Part shown: piece by piece, positions 11,945 to 23,815 of the stretch
How positions within the stretch are numbered: the first letter of the stretch is position 1
Layout: every line of letters begins with the position of its first letter
Assembly (NCBI GenBank): GCA_034440575.1
Contig: JAOTOL010001614.1
Span: 2,416,001-2,480,000, forward strand
Source of the DNA: Imbricaverruca yamaguchii
Taxonomy: Eukaryota; Arthropoda; Thecostraca; Neoverrucidae
DNA: 64,000 bases
Direction of reading: 5' to 3'
Notes under the pieces: model-generated
Told to the model about the DNA's origin: nothing
The model's input: only the letters and a program-made list of their open reading frames with translations
The model's database searches: none
Program-made: the position numbers and the translations under genes

Positions 11945-12230
11945 AACCAGACAACCAACAAGCCAACCAATGGACCCAACCAATCAACAGACCTACCAAC
12001 CAACAAACCAACAGACTAGTCGATCAACCAACCAACAGATTAATCGACCGACTAACAGGCCAATCGACCGGCCAGCCAATCGTGCAATCGGCCAATCGAC
12101 CAATCGACTTATCGACCAATCGACCAATCAACCAATATACCATTATGCAAGTCGACCAATCGCCCAATAGACAAATTGCCCATTCGACCAATCGTTCAAT
12201 CGACCAATCGACCAATTAGCAGCATACCAA
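11945..12230. repeat. Imperfect CCAATCGA/CCAACCAA tandem repeat
   Basis: The region starts as CCAACCAACAGAC-type repeats and grades into CAATCGACCAATCGAC repeats. The octamer unit is visible throughout, with many substitutions. Confidence 0.9.
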
Positions 12231-12239
12231 TCATCAGCA

Positions 12240-13284
12240 ACAGCATTCTAGCAGACGCCAATGCCTACGTAAAACAAATCTGGAAAAATTAAGGGATCCC
12301 TGCTACCTCGGAGGTGTCAATCGAGCAGCTGGCCACCAGATGTTATGATCGGCTCGTGAAGAGCAGCAGGGTGACAATCGGTTCGTGAAGAGTAGCAAGG
12401 TGACACCAACGGCAACACACGGAAGCATTTTTGACAAAGAAAATCAGAAGTTCTGATAATGATCGGATATTGCCAGATATAAGCGTCGGCAATACCAGGC
12501 CTGCGACTGTTTCAGGCGTGATAAGACACCTTCGGAGATGTAATTTCTGAAAGGTCAGAGAACAGTGGGGCAAGTGGTGATTGGGACGTACGGTCGACAG
12601 AACTTGCGCCGCCGCAGCGCTACTCGTCAGAGCAGGGAGCAGGAGACCACTGGAGGGCGGCAACTGAAGAGCCGCAGCGCTCTTCAGCCGATCGCCCGGC
12701 ATCAGAACTGACAAGGGATCCCTATACACTCTCGGGGTAACACAACAGACTAATTCCGCGTCAGCTGCTGGCACCAGCCTGGATCACCCGACAGCGGATG
12801 CGATATTCGACGAGCTGTTTAACGAGGCCATTGTGGCGGACCGGTGTGGCGTTTCCAATCGTGCGGTAGCTTGGACCACCAGTGGATTTGAAGTGTCAGT
12901 GGACGCATAGCGCCCAGCAATACATCACTCATCCTAGGTGGTACAGCATAACGAGAGGGCGAGCATACGTGCGAGAAGGACCCATGCGGACTAGGTCGGC
13001 TGTGCTTCGTGACAGAGGACTAGCGGTGCTTCACATTGATGGTAGAAAAACTATCTCATCTGCAATAGTGGAACAGCAAATAGACGAGGAGTCCACCTCC
13101 AGCGGAAATCGTCCACTGCAGCAAGGCTGACTTGTCCAGAGAAATATGCTGCGGTGGTTTCTGAGCCTGGATGAGAATATGATGCACAGTTTAGTGCAGC
13201 TTCCGGCAGGGCACGTGCTATACTTCGAGATCAACGACCTGTGGCGGATATTTGTAGCGCCGTCGTGGTCACGTGTGGTGCCAT
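12240..13284. other. RhoGEF intron, nothing recognised
   Basis: Unique sequence within the roughly 12-kb intron. Open frames on both strands show no family motifs. Confidence 0.5.
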
Positions 13285-13865
13285 GGTGTGGTGGCAATGT
13301 TGTGGTGACGTGTTGTGTTGTGATGTGGTGGCGACGTTGTGGTGACGTGCTGTGTTGTAGTGTGGCGGCGACGTTGTGGTGACGTGTTGTGGTGTGGTGG
13401 CGACGTTATGATGACGTGCTGTATCATGGTGTGTTGGCGACGTTGTGGTGACGTGCTGTGTTGTGGTGTGGTGACGTGATGTGGTGACGTGTTGTGGTGA
13501 CGTGTTGTGGTGACGTGTTGTGATGTGGTGTGGTGGTGACGTGTTGTGGTGACACGCTGCGTTGTGATGTGGTGGCGACGTTGTGGTGACGTGTTGTGGT
13601 GACGTGTTGTGATGTGGTGTGGTGGTGACGTGTTGTGGTGACGTGTTGTGATGTGGTGTGGTGGTGACGTGTTGTGGTGACATGCTGCGTTGTGATGTGG
13701 TGGCGACATTGTGGTGACGTGTTGTGGTGACGTGTTGTGATGTGGTGTGGTGGTGACGTGTTGTGGTGACATGCTGCGTTGTGATGTGGTGGCGACATTG
13801 TGGTGACGTGCTGTGCTGTGGTGTAGCCGCGACATTGTGGTGACGTGCTGTGTTGTGGTGTGGTG
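13285..13865. repeat. Minisatellite GTGGTGACGTGTTGT
   Basis: About 580 bp of 15-bp units (GTGGTGACGTGTTGT and variants with GTGGCGACGTT). Three minus-strand frames are open and rich in His and Thr; these are repeat artefacts. The unit contains TGACGTG, a bZIP-type core, several dozen times. Confidence 0.95.
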
Positions 13866-15104
13866 TCGACCACAACGTCTCGTCCGACGTTGTGGTCATC
13901 GAAGCAGATGACATGACCGATGTCTGGAAATACTGGCGGAGTGTCGATTATTTGAACTGTTCAATGGCAAATCTATTCACCGATTTATTTGTCAATTTCA
14001 TTCAAATTAGCTCAATCTGAGAAACTTCTTCCAGAATTTGGATGGCTCAACGAACCGGCCTAACTCCCTTACTGACTTCTTTAGAACATTACTATCCACA
14101 TATCTAGAAGTTATGTGAGTTGTGCATTTCCCCCGGAACCTGCCCGGTTGGCCGAGATGGAGGAGACGGTAGTGGATGACATATGGCTGGGATCGGAAAT
14201 TAATGCATAGGCTGGCTCGATCTATTCAAGACGGGCACGCATCTTTGGACCTAGCCCAAGTGAAAATTGTGCCTTTAGCACTGCATGATGGCCAGCACTA
14301 GGTGCGCGGAGGCGGCTCCATGTGTCGACAAACGCTCCACCAGATGATCTGGCTCGAGTGGAAAGCCTGCGGTACGGTGTGCAGCCTTTGGTGCATCAGT
14401 CAACCACCGCGCAGCACACTGAGAGGCCGGGATGTCCACAAGGTCACTGGCAGCCATGCGATTCCAGTGAACCGGATCGCAAACAAGCCTGATGATGACT
14501 GATAACTTTGAGAGATCAATAACATTAACATAGTTGAGGCTACATAGGTACGGCTGTCTTCTACATTGAGGGTACCTGGTAGTATGAGCATAACTATGCT
14601 TGTTGAGGAGTGGCTTCACATATTTTGTCACCTAGCCTCACTTCAAAACTATCAGCATCAGCTCATCCGAACATTGAAGTCTATAGTGTTGTGGTTGTAG
14701 AAAGAAAATATGGTTATTTTGTGACATTTTCATCTCCGCTTGAAAAGTTGGGCAGTCAATCGTTGCTGAATCCGAATCGGATCCTTTCAACAAACTCTGT
14801 CCAATCTGCTCCACTGCCTGTACGGGTGGGTATCCAATATGTATTGTGAGCCAGGATCAGTCGTCTATATGTATATTACTCTGTTCGCTCGCCCCTGCTC
14901 TCCGCCTCTTCCCTACGTCTGCCAGTCGGCGTGTCTGCGTGGGTCGTGGCGTAGCTGACAGCGCGTCGTCTCGCAGCCACGGTGTTGACGGGTCGAGACT
15001 CGTCGACCGGTTCCCGCCATCATTTGCGCGCCAGTCGCAAGCTTCGCGGGAGATCCCGGGGTCGGCTCGGCAGTGCCGATGGCCGGGCCGACTGGCGACA
15101 CTGC

Positions 15105-15780
15105 CGCAGCTCGTGTGTACTCTCTGTAAGCGACACTGTCGCAGCTCGTGTGCATCCGCGGACGGCGACACTGTCGCAGTTCGTGTGTGCCCCCTGTCAG
15201 CGACACTCTCACAGCTCGCCTGTGCCCCCTGTCAGCGATACTGTCGCAGCACGTGTGTGCCCCTGTCAGCGACACTGTCGCAGCTCGTGTGTGCTCTCTG
15301 TCAGCGACACTGTCACAGTTCGTGTGTGCCCCTGTCAGCGACACTGTCACAGCTCGTATGTACCCTCTGTCAGCGATGCTGTCGCAGCTCGTGTGTATCC
15401 GCGGACGGCGACACTGTCGCAGCTCGTGTGTGCCTCCTGTCAGCGACACTGTCGCAGCTCGTGTGCGCCCCCTGTCAGCGACACTGTCGCAGCTCGTGTG
15501 TGCCCCCTGTCAGCGACACTGTCGCAGCTCGTGTGTGCCCCCTGTCAGCGACACTGTCGCAGCTCGTGTGTGCCCCCTGTCAGCGACACTGTCACAGCTC
15601 GTGTGTGCCCACTGTCAGCGACACTGTCGCAGCTCGTGTGCGCCCCCTGTCAGCGACACTGTCGCAGCTCGTGTGTGCCCCCTGTCAGCGACACTGTCGC
15701 AGCTCGTGTGTGCCCCCTGTCAGCGACACTGTCGCAGCTTGTGTGTGCCCCATGTCAGCGATACTGTCGCCGCTCGTGTG
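15105..15780. repeat. Minisatellite, 35-36 bp unit with internal palindrome
   Basis: About 19 units of CTGTCAGCGACACTGTCGCA followed by GCTCGTGTGTGCCCC. Each standard unit contains GCGACACTGTCGC, a 13-bp palindrome. Units in 15390-15780 are nearly identical; those before are more varied, which suggests recent expansion at the right side. Confidence 0.96.
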
Positions 15781-15879
15781 TACACTCGGGCGCCGCTGGC
15801 GTGATTGTGCCTCCGGCGACAAACAATGGCATTGATCAGACGCGCCGCTCGACAGCTCTCCAGCGTGCCTGATCGGACG

Positions 15880-16315
15880 GAGGTGGGCCCGGGCGGAGGT
15901 GGGCCGGGCGGAGGTGGGCCGGGCGGAGGTGGGCCGGGGGAGGTGGGCCGGGAGGTGGGCCGGACGGGGGTGGGCTGGGCGGGGGTGGGCCGGGCGGAGG
16001 TGAGCCGGGAGGTGGGCCGGACGGGGGGTGGGCCGGGCGGGGGTGGGCCGGGAGGTGGGCCGGGAGGGGTGGGCCGGGCGGGGTGGGCCGGGCGGAGGTG
16101 GGCCGGGCGGGGGTGGGCCGGGCGGGGGTGGGCCGGGCGGGGGTGGGCCGGGCGGAGGTGGGCTGGGCGGGGGGTGGGCCGGGCGGAGGTGGGCCGGACG
16201 GGGGTGAGCCGGGCGGAGGTGGGCCGGACGGGGGTGAGCCGGGCGGAGGTGGGCCGGGCGGAGGTGGGCCGGGAGGTGGGCCCGGCGGGGGTGGGCCGGG
16301 TGGAAGGCCTGGCGG
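15880..16315. repeat. G-rich minisatellite GGTGGGCCGGGCGGA
   Basis: About 430 bp of 14-15 bp units, nearly all G and C with runs of three or more G on the plus strand, separated by about 100 bp from the preceding array. The runs are spaced suitably for G-quadruplexes on the plus strand, which would be the non-template strand for minus transcription. Confidence 0.95.
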
Positions 16316-16319
16316 ATAC

Positions 16320-17770
16320 ACAGACAGACAAACACTTGTCGATAACTTCGGAAGACCAATCGCCATGTATTAAATCTCCGACAGATATTTTCGTGACAGT
16401 ACTTTAAATTGTATTTACAATTTCGAAATACAAGTTGCATGATCGTTGGATCGCTTTAGTTCAGAACTTTCCTGTTTCCAACGCGTCTCCAGTAGGTCTT
16501 TATGTCATGTCATGTCATTGACAACTCATAAACAAATATGGATTAAAAGACCAACTTAAATACGATTGCTTTTTGGGGTAGCTGTGCAGAACCATGGGCG
16601 CATGACTCTCATAACCATGGTCACATGACTCTCATAGCTCAGAACCGGTCATCCGATTGGGGTGTTGCAGTCTAATATTTGACCTGTGGATTCCACACAT
16701 AGACTATAGTACTTGCATAAATCTTCCGTAGTTGACGAGCGGAAGTGTCCCGGGTGGTGGAGGCGGACAGGAAGCGGTGACAGAGATTGCCTATCTTGAA
16801 ACGTCACACCGTGCCACAAGAATTTGATTTTTGTAATAGTGGGCTGCTTTCGCTACCCACTATACCTTCGGAGTATTGACCAGGGTTGAATTGGTATTTT
16901 CGAATCCTGGATTGGAAGAGGAAAATTGAAGGGCCATAAAACTCGGAGAGGAGAGTTTTCGCACTGTGTCCAGCATCTGACTCTCCTGTGGGTAATCTTT
17001 CGGTGAGTTTGAAGCACTTCCATAGGATAACACTATGACGGCAGCCATCGTGAAATGACACTTGACTGCTGGCAGGAAACGTGGATCACAACTTTCCACA
17101 GAATATAGCATTCTGGATGACAAAAAGTCAAGACAGGGCTGTGGTTAGTCATCAACAATAACCCTGAGCTGAAAAAGACGGCGGCTTGACGTTTCTTCGA
17201 AAGTAGTAATTACCTGATGGTATCAAGTGTCTCGACCAGCAAATACAGGCACATCACGCTCAGCAACTCAGGTGGAAGCGGATTACCATGAAATAACGGA
17301 GGCAACCTACGCTCCCGAGGAGGCTCTCAGCCAGCGATTTATATTTGCTGCGTGTCGCCTTGCCGAAACCCTAATAGCAAATCCATGCTCGGCGCTTCTG
17401 TAATGGGGACCAATGCTCAACTTAGCAACCAGCGCTCACATACCCAAGCCCTCGTTGAGCTGAGGGATCGCATTGCTACCAAATAGCTGAGAAAGCTGAT
17501 AATGAAATTACCCCACAAGCAAAGGCCGAACACGGACCAGCTCCAGTCATCAACAATTTAGAGCGAACACTGCAATGTCGAAATCCGCGAAATGGAGCAA
17601 AACCCGCAGCCGTTCACTTCCCACGCAAAATGGCGCGAAACCCGCAGCCGTTCACTTCCCACGCCACTGCCTACCAGACCACCGGGAGAAACACCTTCGT
17701 GCCGAGCTAACCCACCGGTAGCACCGCACACACAGCCTCCGCACCCCCGCTGCCCACCTCCACGCCTACT
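16320..17770. other. RhoGEF intron, unique sequence
   Basis: No exon, RNA gene or repeat recognised. It ends at the donor of the 17774-18069 exon. Confidence 0.5.
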
Positions 17771-17773
17771 CAC

Positions 17774-18069
17774 CTTTTTACTGAGACCCTTCTTGCGTCG
17801 CGTGATGAGGAGCATGTCGTCGAAGAGGATGACGTGCATGTCGACCGGCTTGCCGGCGTCGGCCATCTGCAGCGGTCCCTCCATGATGATCTGCCGGCGC
17901 GGGCTGACGATCAGCCGCTCGCACGGCTGGCGCGCCAGCGCCGGCCGCAGGAACTCCGGGATGAACGCCTTCGGGTCCATCTCCATCACGGACGGCCACA
18001 CCAGGTTGCGCTGGATCTCCAGCAGGCGCTCGAAGTTCTTCAGCCACTTCATCTTGTCGTCCAGCTCGC
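17774..18069 (-). CDS. RhoGEF exon, DH-PH linker and PH strands 1-2
   Basis: A 296-bp exon (two bases completing Arg, then 98 codons). The acceptor is GGGCCACAG and the donor AAAAAG|GTGAGT. In order it encodes the end of the last DH helix (ELDDKMKWLKNFERLLEIQR), the linker (NLVWPSVMEMDPKAFIPEFL), and PH strands containing CERLIVSPRRQIIMEGPLQM and DMHVILFDDMLLITRRKK. The last motif is the classic PH turn, where an FLFDDxLLxT-type strand is followed by basic residues that often bind phosphoinositides. This exon gave the clearest family match (PLEKHG5/7-like). A full-length gene search would be needed to name the paralogue. Confidence 0.93.
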
Positions 18070-18889
18070 CTGTGGCCCGGCAATGCGGCAGGCGTTAGCG
18101 GGAGAAGGCTGCACAGGTGGACAGGTGCGCGGGAGTCCGCGAACGGGCTCGTCCACTTAAAAACACATCGTGCAAAGGATGGGGAGGAATCAGCATAGAA
18201 TGGCGCGCAGATGCAAATTCACTCGGGAGGTCCGCCCGTGTAGGATAACATTTTAAAATTATGAAAGCATGAAGGGCAGACAGCATTGAGGGACCGGCTC
18301 CTTCAAATGGATGTCAGAAAGCTCAGATTGCGATTTCGCGTGGATCTACCTGCTTTGAGGGTCGGATGTTCGATCATGGTGAGACAAGTGGTCAGACAAG
18401 TGGTCAGACCAATGTCCCAGAAAGGACACAATACATTCCAGTTGTGAGCGTATCGCAAGGCGTGTCAACACATGTGAGCCTGTGTAACTGCTTGTAGCTC
18501 GACAACTAGCTGAGTAACAGGGGAGCTGAAAACGAATATATACCAACCAGCCAACCAGCCAACCAACCAATAACCTGAACATTTGGTGCTGTTCAACAGT
18601 TCCAGGGAGAACACACCGCTCGTCTATCCACCGACTCCACAAAATATACCACTGTGGTTGGTTGGGACGGGACCTGGGGAGGGGGGGGGGGTGAGCCAGG
18701 TGATGTTGATGTATGGCTCACTAAAACTGTGCGTGCAGACATGCTACAAACGGACGCGACCAGATCGCAGGCTGACGTAGCGAATCCGATCATTCAGCAT
18801 TAACGCCTAATGGGTCTCGTCGCATCCAGTCCGTGCTAACGAGATGAGTTGCCACGTCCACAGCACACAGCACACGTCAGACAGGCAGA

Positions 18890-19155
18890 CAGGTAGACAG
18901 GCCGGGATCGGGACCGGGACGGAGACAAAGACAGAGACAGATACATATACAGAGATCGAGACCGAGGCCGACACCGAGACCGAGACCGAGATCGAGATCG
19001 AGACAGAGACAGAGACAGAGACAGAGACAGAGACAGAGACAGAGACAGAGACAGAGACAGAGACAGAGACAGAGACAGAGACAGAGACAGAGACAGAGAC
19101 AGAGACAGAGACAGAGACAGAGACAGAGACAGAGACAGAGACAGAGACGATAGAG
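18890..19155. repeat. GAGACA hexanucleotide microsatellite
   Basis: Interrupted at the left (18890-18990) and a perfect ACAGAG repeat of about 26 copies from about 18991 to 19146. It gives Glu-Thr or Ser-Val dipeptide open frames that should not be annotated as proteins. Confidence 0.97.
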
Positions 19156-19489
19156 GAGAGAGAGAGGCTTGTCACTGGCTGCTGCCGCCAAGGAGACGTT
19201 CTTCCCGTATTTATCCACCCGGCAGAAACTCGAATCAGTTGTCGGAGGCTAGGTCCTTCCCACGCAGCTCAGACCACCCCACCCCCTCTCACGGGTGCGA
19301 ATGCGAGGTTGGTTCGGAGCCCATTGAGCTGCAGACTCAGAGCCCATCGAACCCCGATTGTGCAGTCAGGAGGTGGGGGGGGAGGGTCCCGTACCACAGC
19401 CGGACAAGCTGATTAGGCCTGGATCGTGGCCGGTTCGGAGTCGCCGGCCGATTCGCAGTGATATGTGACGCCGTGGGGCATTGCCACGT

Positions 19490-19640
19490 GACGTGGTAGG
19501 GCAGTAGTGTAGCACCGTATGGCAATGATGTAGCACCGTCTGACAGTGATGTAGCGTCGTATGGCAGTGGCGTAGCATCGTGTGGCAGTGATGTAGCGAT
19601 GATTGGCAGTGATGTCGCGACGATTGGCGGTGACATATGG
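19490..19640. repeat. Imperfect 21-22 bp minisatellite
   Basis: About seven units of GGCAGTGATGTAGCACCGTAT with GTCGTA/CATCG variants. Confidence 0.85.
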
Positions 19641-19649
19641 AAGCCAAGC

Positions 19650-21510
19650 AGACTGTCGGGCGTGTGTCGGGCGGTCGGAAGGATGTTCGCCAGGTGCCGG
19701 GTCCCTCCAACCAGTCGAACAGCCATGTCAACGCCTTCCCATGACTAGTGAACACCTCACATGCATGCATCTGGCTCTTTTTCAGCTCTTGGTGGCTTAA
19801 TATGACAGGAATATGCGACAAAGAGGTAGTTACTTCACCCTATGCACCCTTCGCCTCGTCAAAACAGACCACGTGCATATCATGAAGCAATACGAGATGT
19901 TAGATGGGTATGTGTGTTGCAAACATGGCCGCCAATGGGGTCCAACAACAGCCAATGTTCTGCGTCTCCTGTCTCTTGTTCATCCGGTGGCCCTTTCTGA
20001 CCCTTTCTGATCAAGCTGACTATGTGACGTTTGCTATGAAGCAAATGAAGGAAGTGCCTTTCATACTGCAATTAATTCAATTTCGGACTCCTCTTTCGAA
20101 ATGCGTTTGGTTCGCATGTGTACAGACCCGTGGAGTCCGGTCATACACTCCCCGAGCGGATCCTAGACATTCGGCCGGCACCTGCCGTCGCCGACATCGG
20201 CACGTGACGCCTCGAGCTGTGGCTCTGGCCGGGGTGTTGTGCCAAGTCAGTTTTTCTCACAATTGGCGACGGCGGCCGGTCGGCGGATGTGTGTCATCGC
20301 ACCGTGTCATCATTGCGATGGTGATACCCTGTCGCAGTGCAGGATGCCACCCGTGTCAGTGTGACCGAGCGGTGTGCCCAGCGACCCTGGTCAGGCGGTC
20401 GGGTCAGGGCGGTCGGCGCGGTAAGACGCTGGAAGGCGGTCCATCGCGGGCGACTGCAGAGGCTTGGAGGCATAATCTCGCTGGTGTTTGCTTTTGTTGG
20501 ATTGGAGAAACTGCTTAAACTGTTGTTCAGGTGGTCGCTGTATTGATTAATACTCAGCCAGGTCAATACAAGGACATTAACGGCTGTTTGATTTTAAAAC
20601 TTGTCGGATGAGAGAAGTTTGAGTTGAGAGCCAGCTACGGCACGAGCGAGGAGAATCCTGAACTGCCAAGCGATACCAACTTGCCTAGAACACTGCCAAT
20701 ACTTTATACAACACATGCCGGTGTATCGCAAGTGCAACGATAAAGATTATGAAAGGCAACTATCTTTCCTCTCATGTTGTATCTCCTCTCATCTTTAATC
20801 TGATTGCCCACTGACTTGGTCTTTCAAATTATTAGTGTTGCTTTCAACATGGTAATTGCTTGGGATGGCCTGATCTCAGTTTAGTGCTTGTATGATGCAA
20901 TTTACTCTGCATGGCAGCATTTTGAAGATTTTAGAACAACCCTCACCTTGATTGGTGCCAAGTTAATGACCTTGGAAAATTTGGACCCGAAATCTCCACA
21001 AGACATACACAACAGGTGGATGTGAAGCTGTTTACATTTGGTATATCTGTGTCTACTCGCCGGCCGCTTTCCCGAAAAGAAAATGAAGCATGGGAGAGGG
21101 GTCTCTCGAGAGCACAGCATCCGCCCATCGAGCGTTGTGGCTTATTTCGTATTTATAGTGTCCTTGCTGAATACCTACAATCCTGATCTCTTAACTGCCG
21201 TGCCGTAAAGGATACTGAACGTTAGTAAATCTTTTATTCTGTCCCTTTCATAGGTATATTTCCAGCTTTGGATATGAAATTTATTCGATGGCATTGAAAA
21301 TGATGGACTGCCAGGATCGTTTGCAGATTGTGAAAGGCTCAGAAAAATATGCATGCTATCTGCAGGAAAAAGGGGAAAAACTGTTTTACTCAAAACCGCT
21401 CCGCGAAACCGCAAAAGAAACACAGAAATGCACCGGTGCTCACAACCTCCAAAGATTGCATCCACTGCGACATGGGCGTCGGCACCATCAGACATGGCAG
21501 CTGTCAGAAG
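19650..21510. other. RhoGEF intron, unique sequence
   Basis: No exon or recognisable element. GC-rich around 20150-20480. Confidence 0.45.
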
Positions 21511-21519
21511 AACCGAGCG

Positions 21520-21625
21520 GTGCCGGTGCGGTACAAGTGCGATACCGGTACGGTACCGGTACGGCGCCGGTACGGTACCGGTGCAGTACCGGTACGGTGC
21601 CGGTGCGGTACCGGTGCTCAGTGGC
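21520..21625. repeat. GGTACCGGTGC repeat block 1
   Basis: Tandem GGTACGGTACCGGTGC-like units made of nested GGTACC and ACCGGT palindromes. The same motif recurs at 21900-21945. Between the blocks are several copies of TGCCCTTTTGG, so 21520-21945 may be one composite element. Confidence 0.88.
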
Positions 21626-21899
21626 GCACCGGAGGGGGGGGGGGCAGGGGGCCCGGCCCCCAATGAGACTAAAGTGCCCTTTGGGCCCAAAACTGCCCTT
21701 TTGGCCTAAAAATGACATTCCCCTGTGCCCTTTCTTGTCCTATGCGGCATGGAAAATTCACGCCCCCCCCCCAGGTCAACAAACCTTCCAGTGTGCCCCG
21801 GGCCGCAAAGTGCCCTTTTGGAGCCGGTCAAGTGCCCTTTTGGAGTCGCCCAAGTGTCCTTTTCGGTCCGCCCCCCATGGAAAAATCCTGTGTGTGCGC

Positions 21900-21945
21900 C
21901 TGCCGGTACGGTACCGGTGCGGTACCGTTGCGGTACCGCAAGTGA
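21900..21945. repeat. GGTACCGGTGC repeat block 2, next to an exon
   Basis: Short second block of the GGTACCGG repeat, ending about 15 bp from the splice donor (GTGAGT, 21960-21965) of the DH core exon. Confidence 0.88.
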
Positions 21946-21965
21946 GCCGGTCTGGAGCCACTCAC

Positions 21966-22140
21966 GTAGTGACGCCTCCTCGGTCTCAATGATGCTGCTG
22001 ATGGTTTGTCGGTCGGCCGGGCTCTCGGTCTTGTTCTGGATCTCCCGCAACATCAGCGGCACCTTCATGCTGTGCTGCACCGGAGCCACCAGCAGGTCCG
22101 TCAACTGCAGCTTCTTGCAGCGAGGGTCGCGGTTACACCA
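21966..22140 (-). CDS. RhoGEF exon, conserved DH core (CR3)
   Basis: A 175-bp exon (58 codons plus one base). The acceptor is TTTGTTGCAG followed by TGG (Trp), and the donor is CTAC|GTGAGT. It encodes WCNRDPRCKKLQLTDLLVAP, then VQHSMKVPLMLREI, then a helix ending near EETEEASL-type residues. This matches DH conserved region 3, usually LLxxPVQRxxKYPLLL, the signature helix that contacts the GTPase. Here the usual Arg after VQ is His and the Tyr before PL is Val, so the helix is conserved but not typical. The leftover base joins the next exon to form Arg. A GGTACCGGT-type repeat lies within 25 bp of the donor, and a short ATC-CAC repeat sits in the intron just upstream of the acceptor. Confidence 0.9.
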
Positions 22141-22245
22141 CTGCAACAAAGGCAATCGTCACACTGCAACAAAGGCAATCATAACACTGCCACAATGCTA
22201 ATCATAACACAGGAACTACGATAATCGTCACACCGTCACAATGAC
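22141..22245. repeat. Short imperfect repeat CACTGCAACAAAGGCAATC
   Basis: Two clear copies and several decayed ones of CACTGCAACAAAGGCAATC, lying in the intron immediately upstream of the DH core exon. The first copy overlaps the acceptor, so the splice site sits inside repeat-like DNA. Confidence 0.7.
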
Positions 22246-23299
22246 AATAGTCGATGCGCAGCAATGGTGATTGACACACCGAAAATCAAGTTCGTTATAA
22301 GGACAACGGAAGCCTGGCCTAGTTTTAGACATTGCCATTTGTGGTGGCTCCCGCATGATTAAACCTGGCAAGATTTTCGCTATATTTCCAACTGAAGTTC
22401 ATGCTCATCTGTTCATAAGTGTAGCGATAACGTCTTGTGTCTCAACGTATGTGTGCTTGTATGTGCGACTTGAATGGAGGCAAATACCAGAGCGGAGCAT
22501 CGGTGCTTCTCACACCAAGTATGTCAGTATATCACTGCCAGTTATGAGCCCCTGAGCCCAAATAACCACTCTAAACCGGAACAGCGCGCATTCATCAGGC
22601 GCAGTACGACAATCGTCGCGATGGTCACCAGCACCGCCAGCACCATATTATCCACAGCAGAAACGACAGATGCTACGCCACCGCCTCTTGGCGGCGAGCA
22701 CAGCCAGGCTCAGCCGTTACCGGACTGCAGCGCCACCACCGGCGCCACCGAGCATGCTGGCGCAGCGTCACTGCATCGGTGGGAGTGACCGGCCGTCATG
22801 GTCGCTACGTCAGATGAGGGTGGGACATCACTCCAGGTGAGATGGCGCAGGCCAGCAGGGGTGTAGATGTTTGCAGCTTATCGGTTACCGTCTGTGACGG
22901 GGAGTGGGAAGGTGGATACCACTGACCAAGGAATAAGCGGCGAGTGGTATAAGCATAAGCGAATAGCAGCAATAGGGCGAACTAATAAGATTCACTTGGT
23001 GGCGGGGATGGCAGGACGGCACTGGGTGAGAAAACGGGAGGAGACGAGTAGGCGAGCGAGAGGGGTCGGATTGAATAAATGGAAAAGCGAGAACAAGGGA
23101 TTCAAGATGAGAGCAGCTGAAATGCCACACCCGCAGCTTTTCATTGCGATGGCGAGAGGCCGCTGGCTCACGGTGCTTGTGATAATGGAGGACTTTCGGT
23201 ACTTTCGGAGTAGGTCATCCCAGAATCGTCCAAGGTAGTCGCTCCAGTGTGGCACTGAATTGGCGCCATCACGCAGTGATTGCAGCGTCGGCGACCACG

Positions 23300-23815
23300 T
23301 CGCAGTCCGCCACAGCACGAGGCGGTCTGCCACAGCACGAGGCGGTCCGCCACAGCACGAGGCAGTCTGCCACAGCACGAGGCAGTCTGCCACAGCACGA
23401 GGCGGTCTGCCACAGCACGAGGCGGTCCAATACAGCACGAGGCGGTCCGCCACAGCACGAGGCGGTCCGCCACAGCACGAGGCAGTCTGCCACAGCACGA
23501 GGCAGTCTGCCACAGCACGAGGCAGTCTGCCACAGCACGAGGCGGTCTGCCACAGCACGAGGCGGTCCGCCACAACACGAGGCGGTCCGCCACAGCACGA
23601 GGCAGTCTGCCACAGCACGAGGCAGTCTGCCACAGCACGAGGCGGTCTGCCACAGCACGAGGCGGTCTGCCACAGCACGAGGCGGTCTGCCACAGCACGA
23701 GGCGGTCCGCCACAGCACGAGGCGGTCTCCGCCACAGCACGAGCGAAGTCTGCCACAGCACGAGACGGTCCGCAACAGCACGGGGCGGTCCAGTACAGCA
23801 CGAGGCGGTCAGACG
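23300..23815. repeat. 20-bp minisatellite CACAGCACGAGGCGGTCTGC
   Basis: About 26 units. Most alternate only between GGCGG/GGCAG and TCTGC/TCCGC. The unit is 20 bp, so three units make 60 bp and every frame without a stop stays open; the long open frames on both strands are artefacts. The array lies in the roughly 9.5-kb intron between the two DH exons. Confidence 0.97.

Noticed and set aside
13231..13914. His/Thr-rich open frames on the minus strand
   Set aside because: Product of the 15-bp repeat; three minus-strand frames are open.
14846..16440. Open frames up to about 330 codons on both strands
   Set aside because: They follow the 35-bp and 14-bp arrays and show Cys/Ser/Val or Pro/Ala/Gly repeats only.
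18807..19416. Glu-Thr repeat, Ser-Val repeat and Cys-Leu repeat proteins
   Set aside because: Translations of the GAGACA microsatellite.
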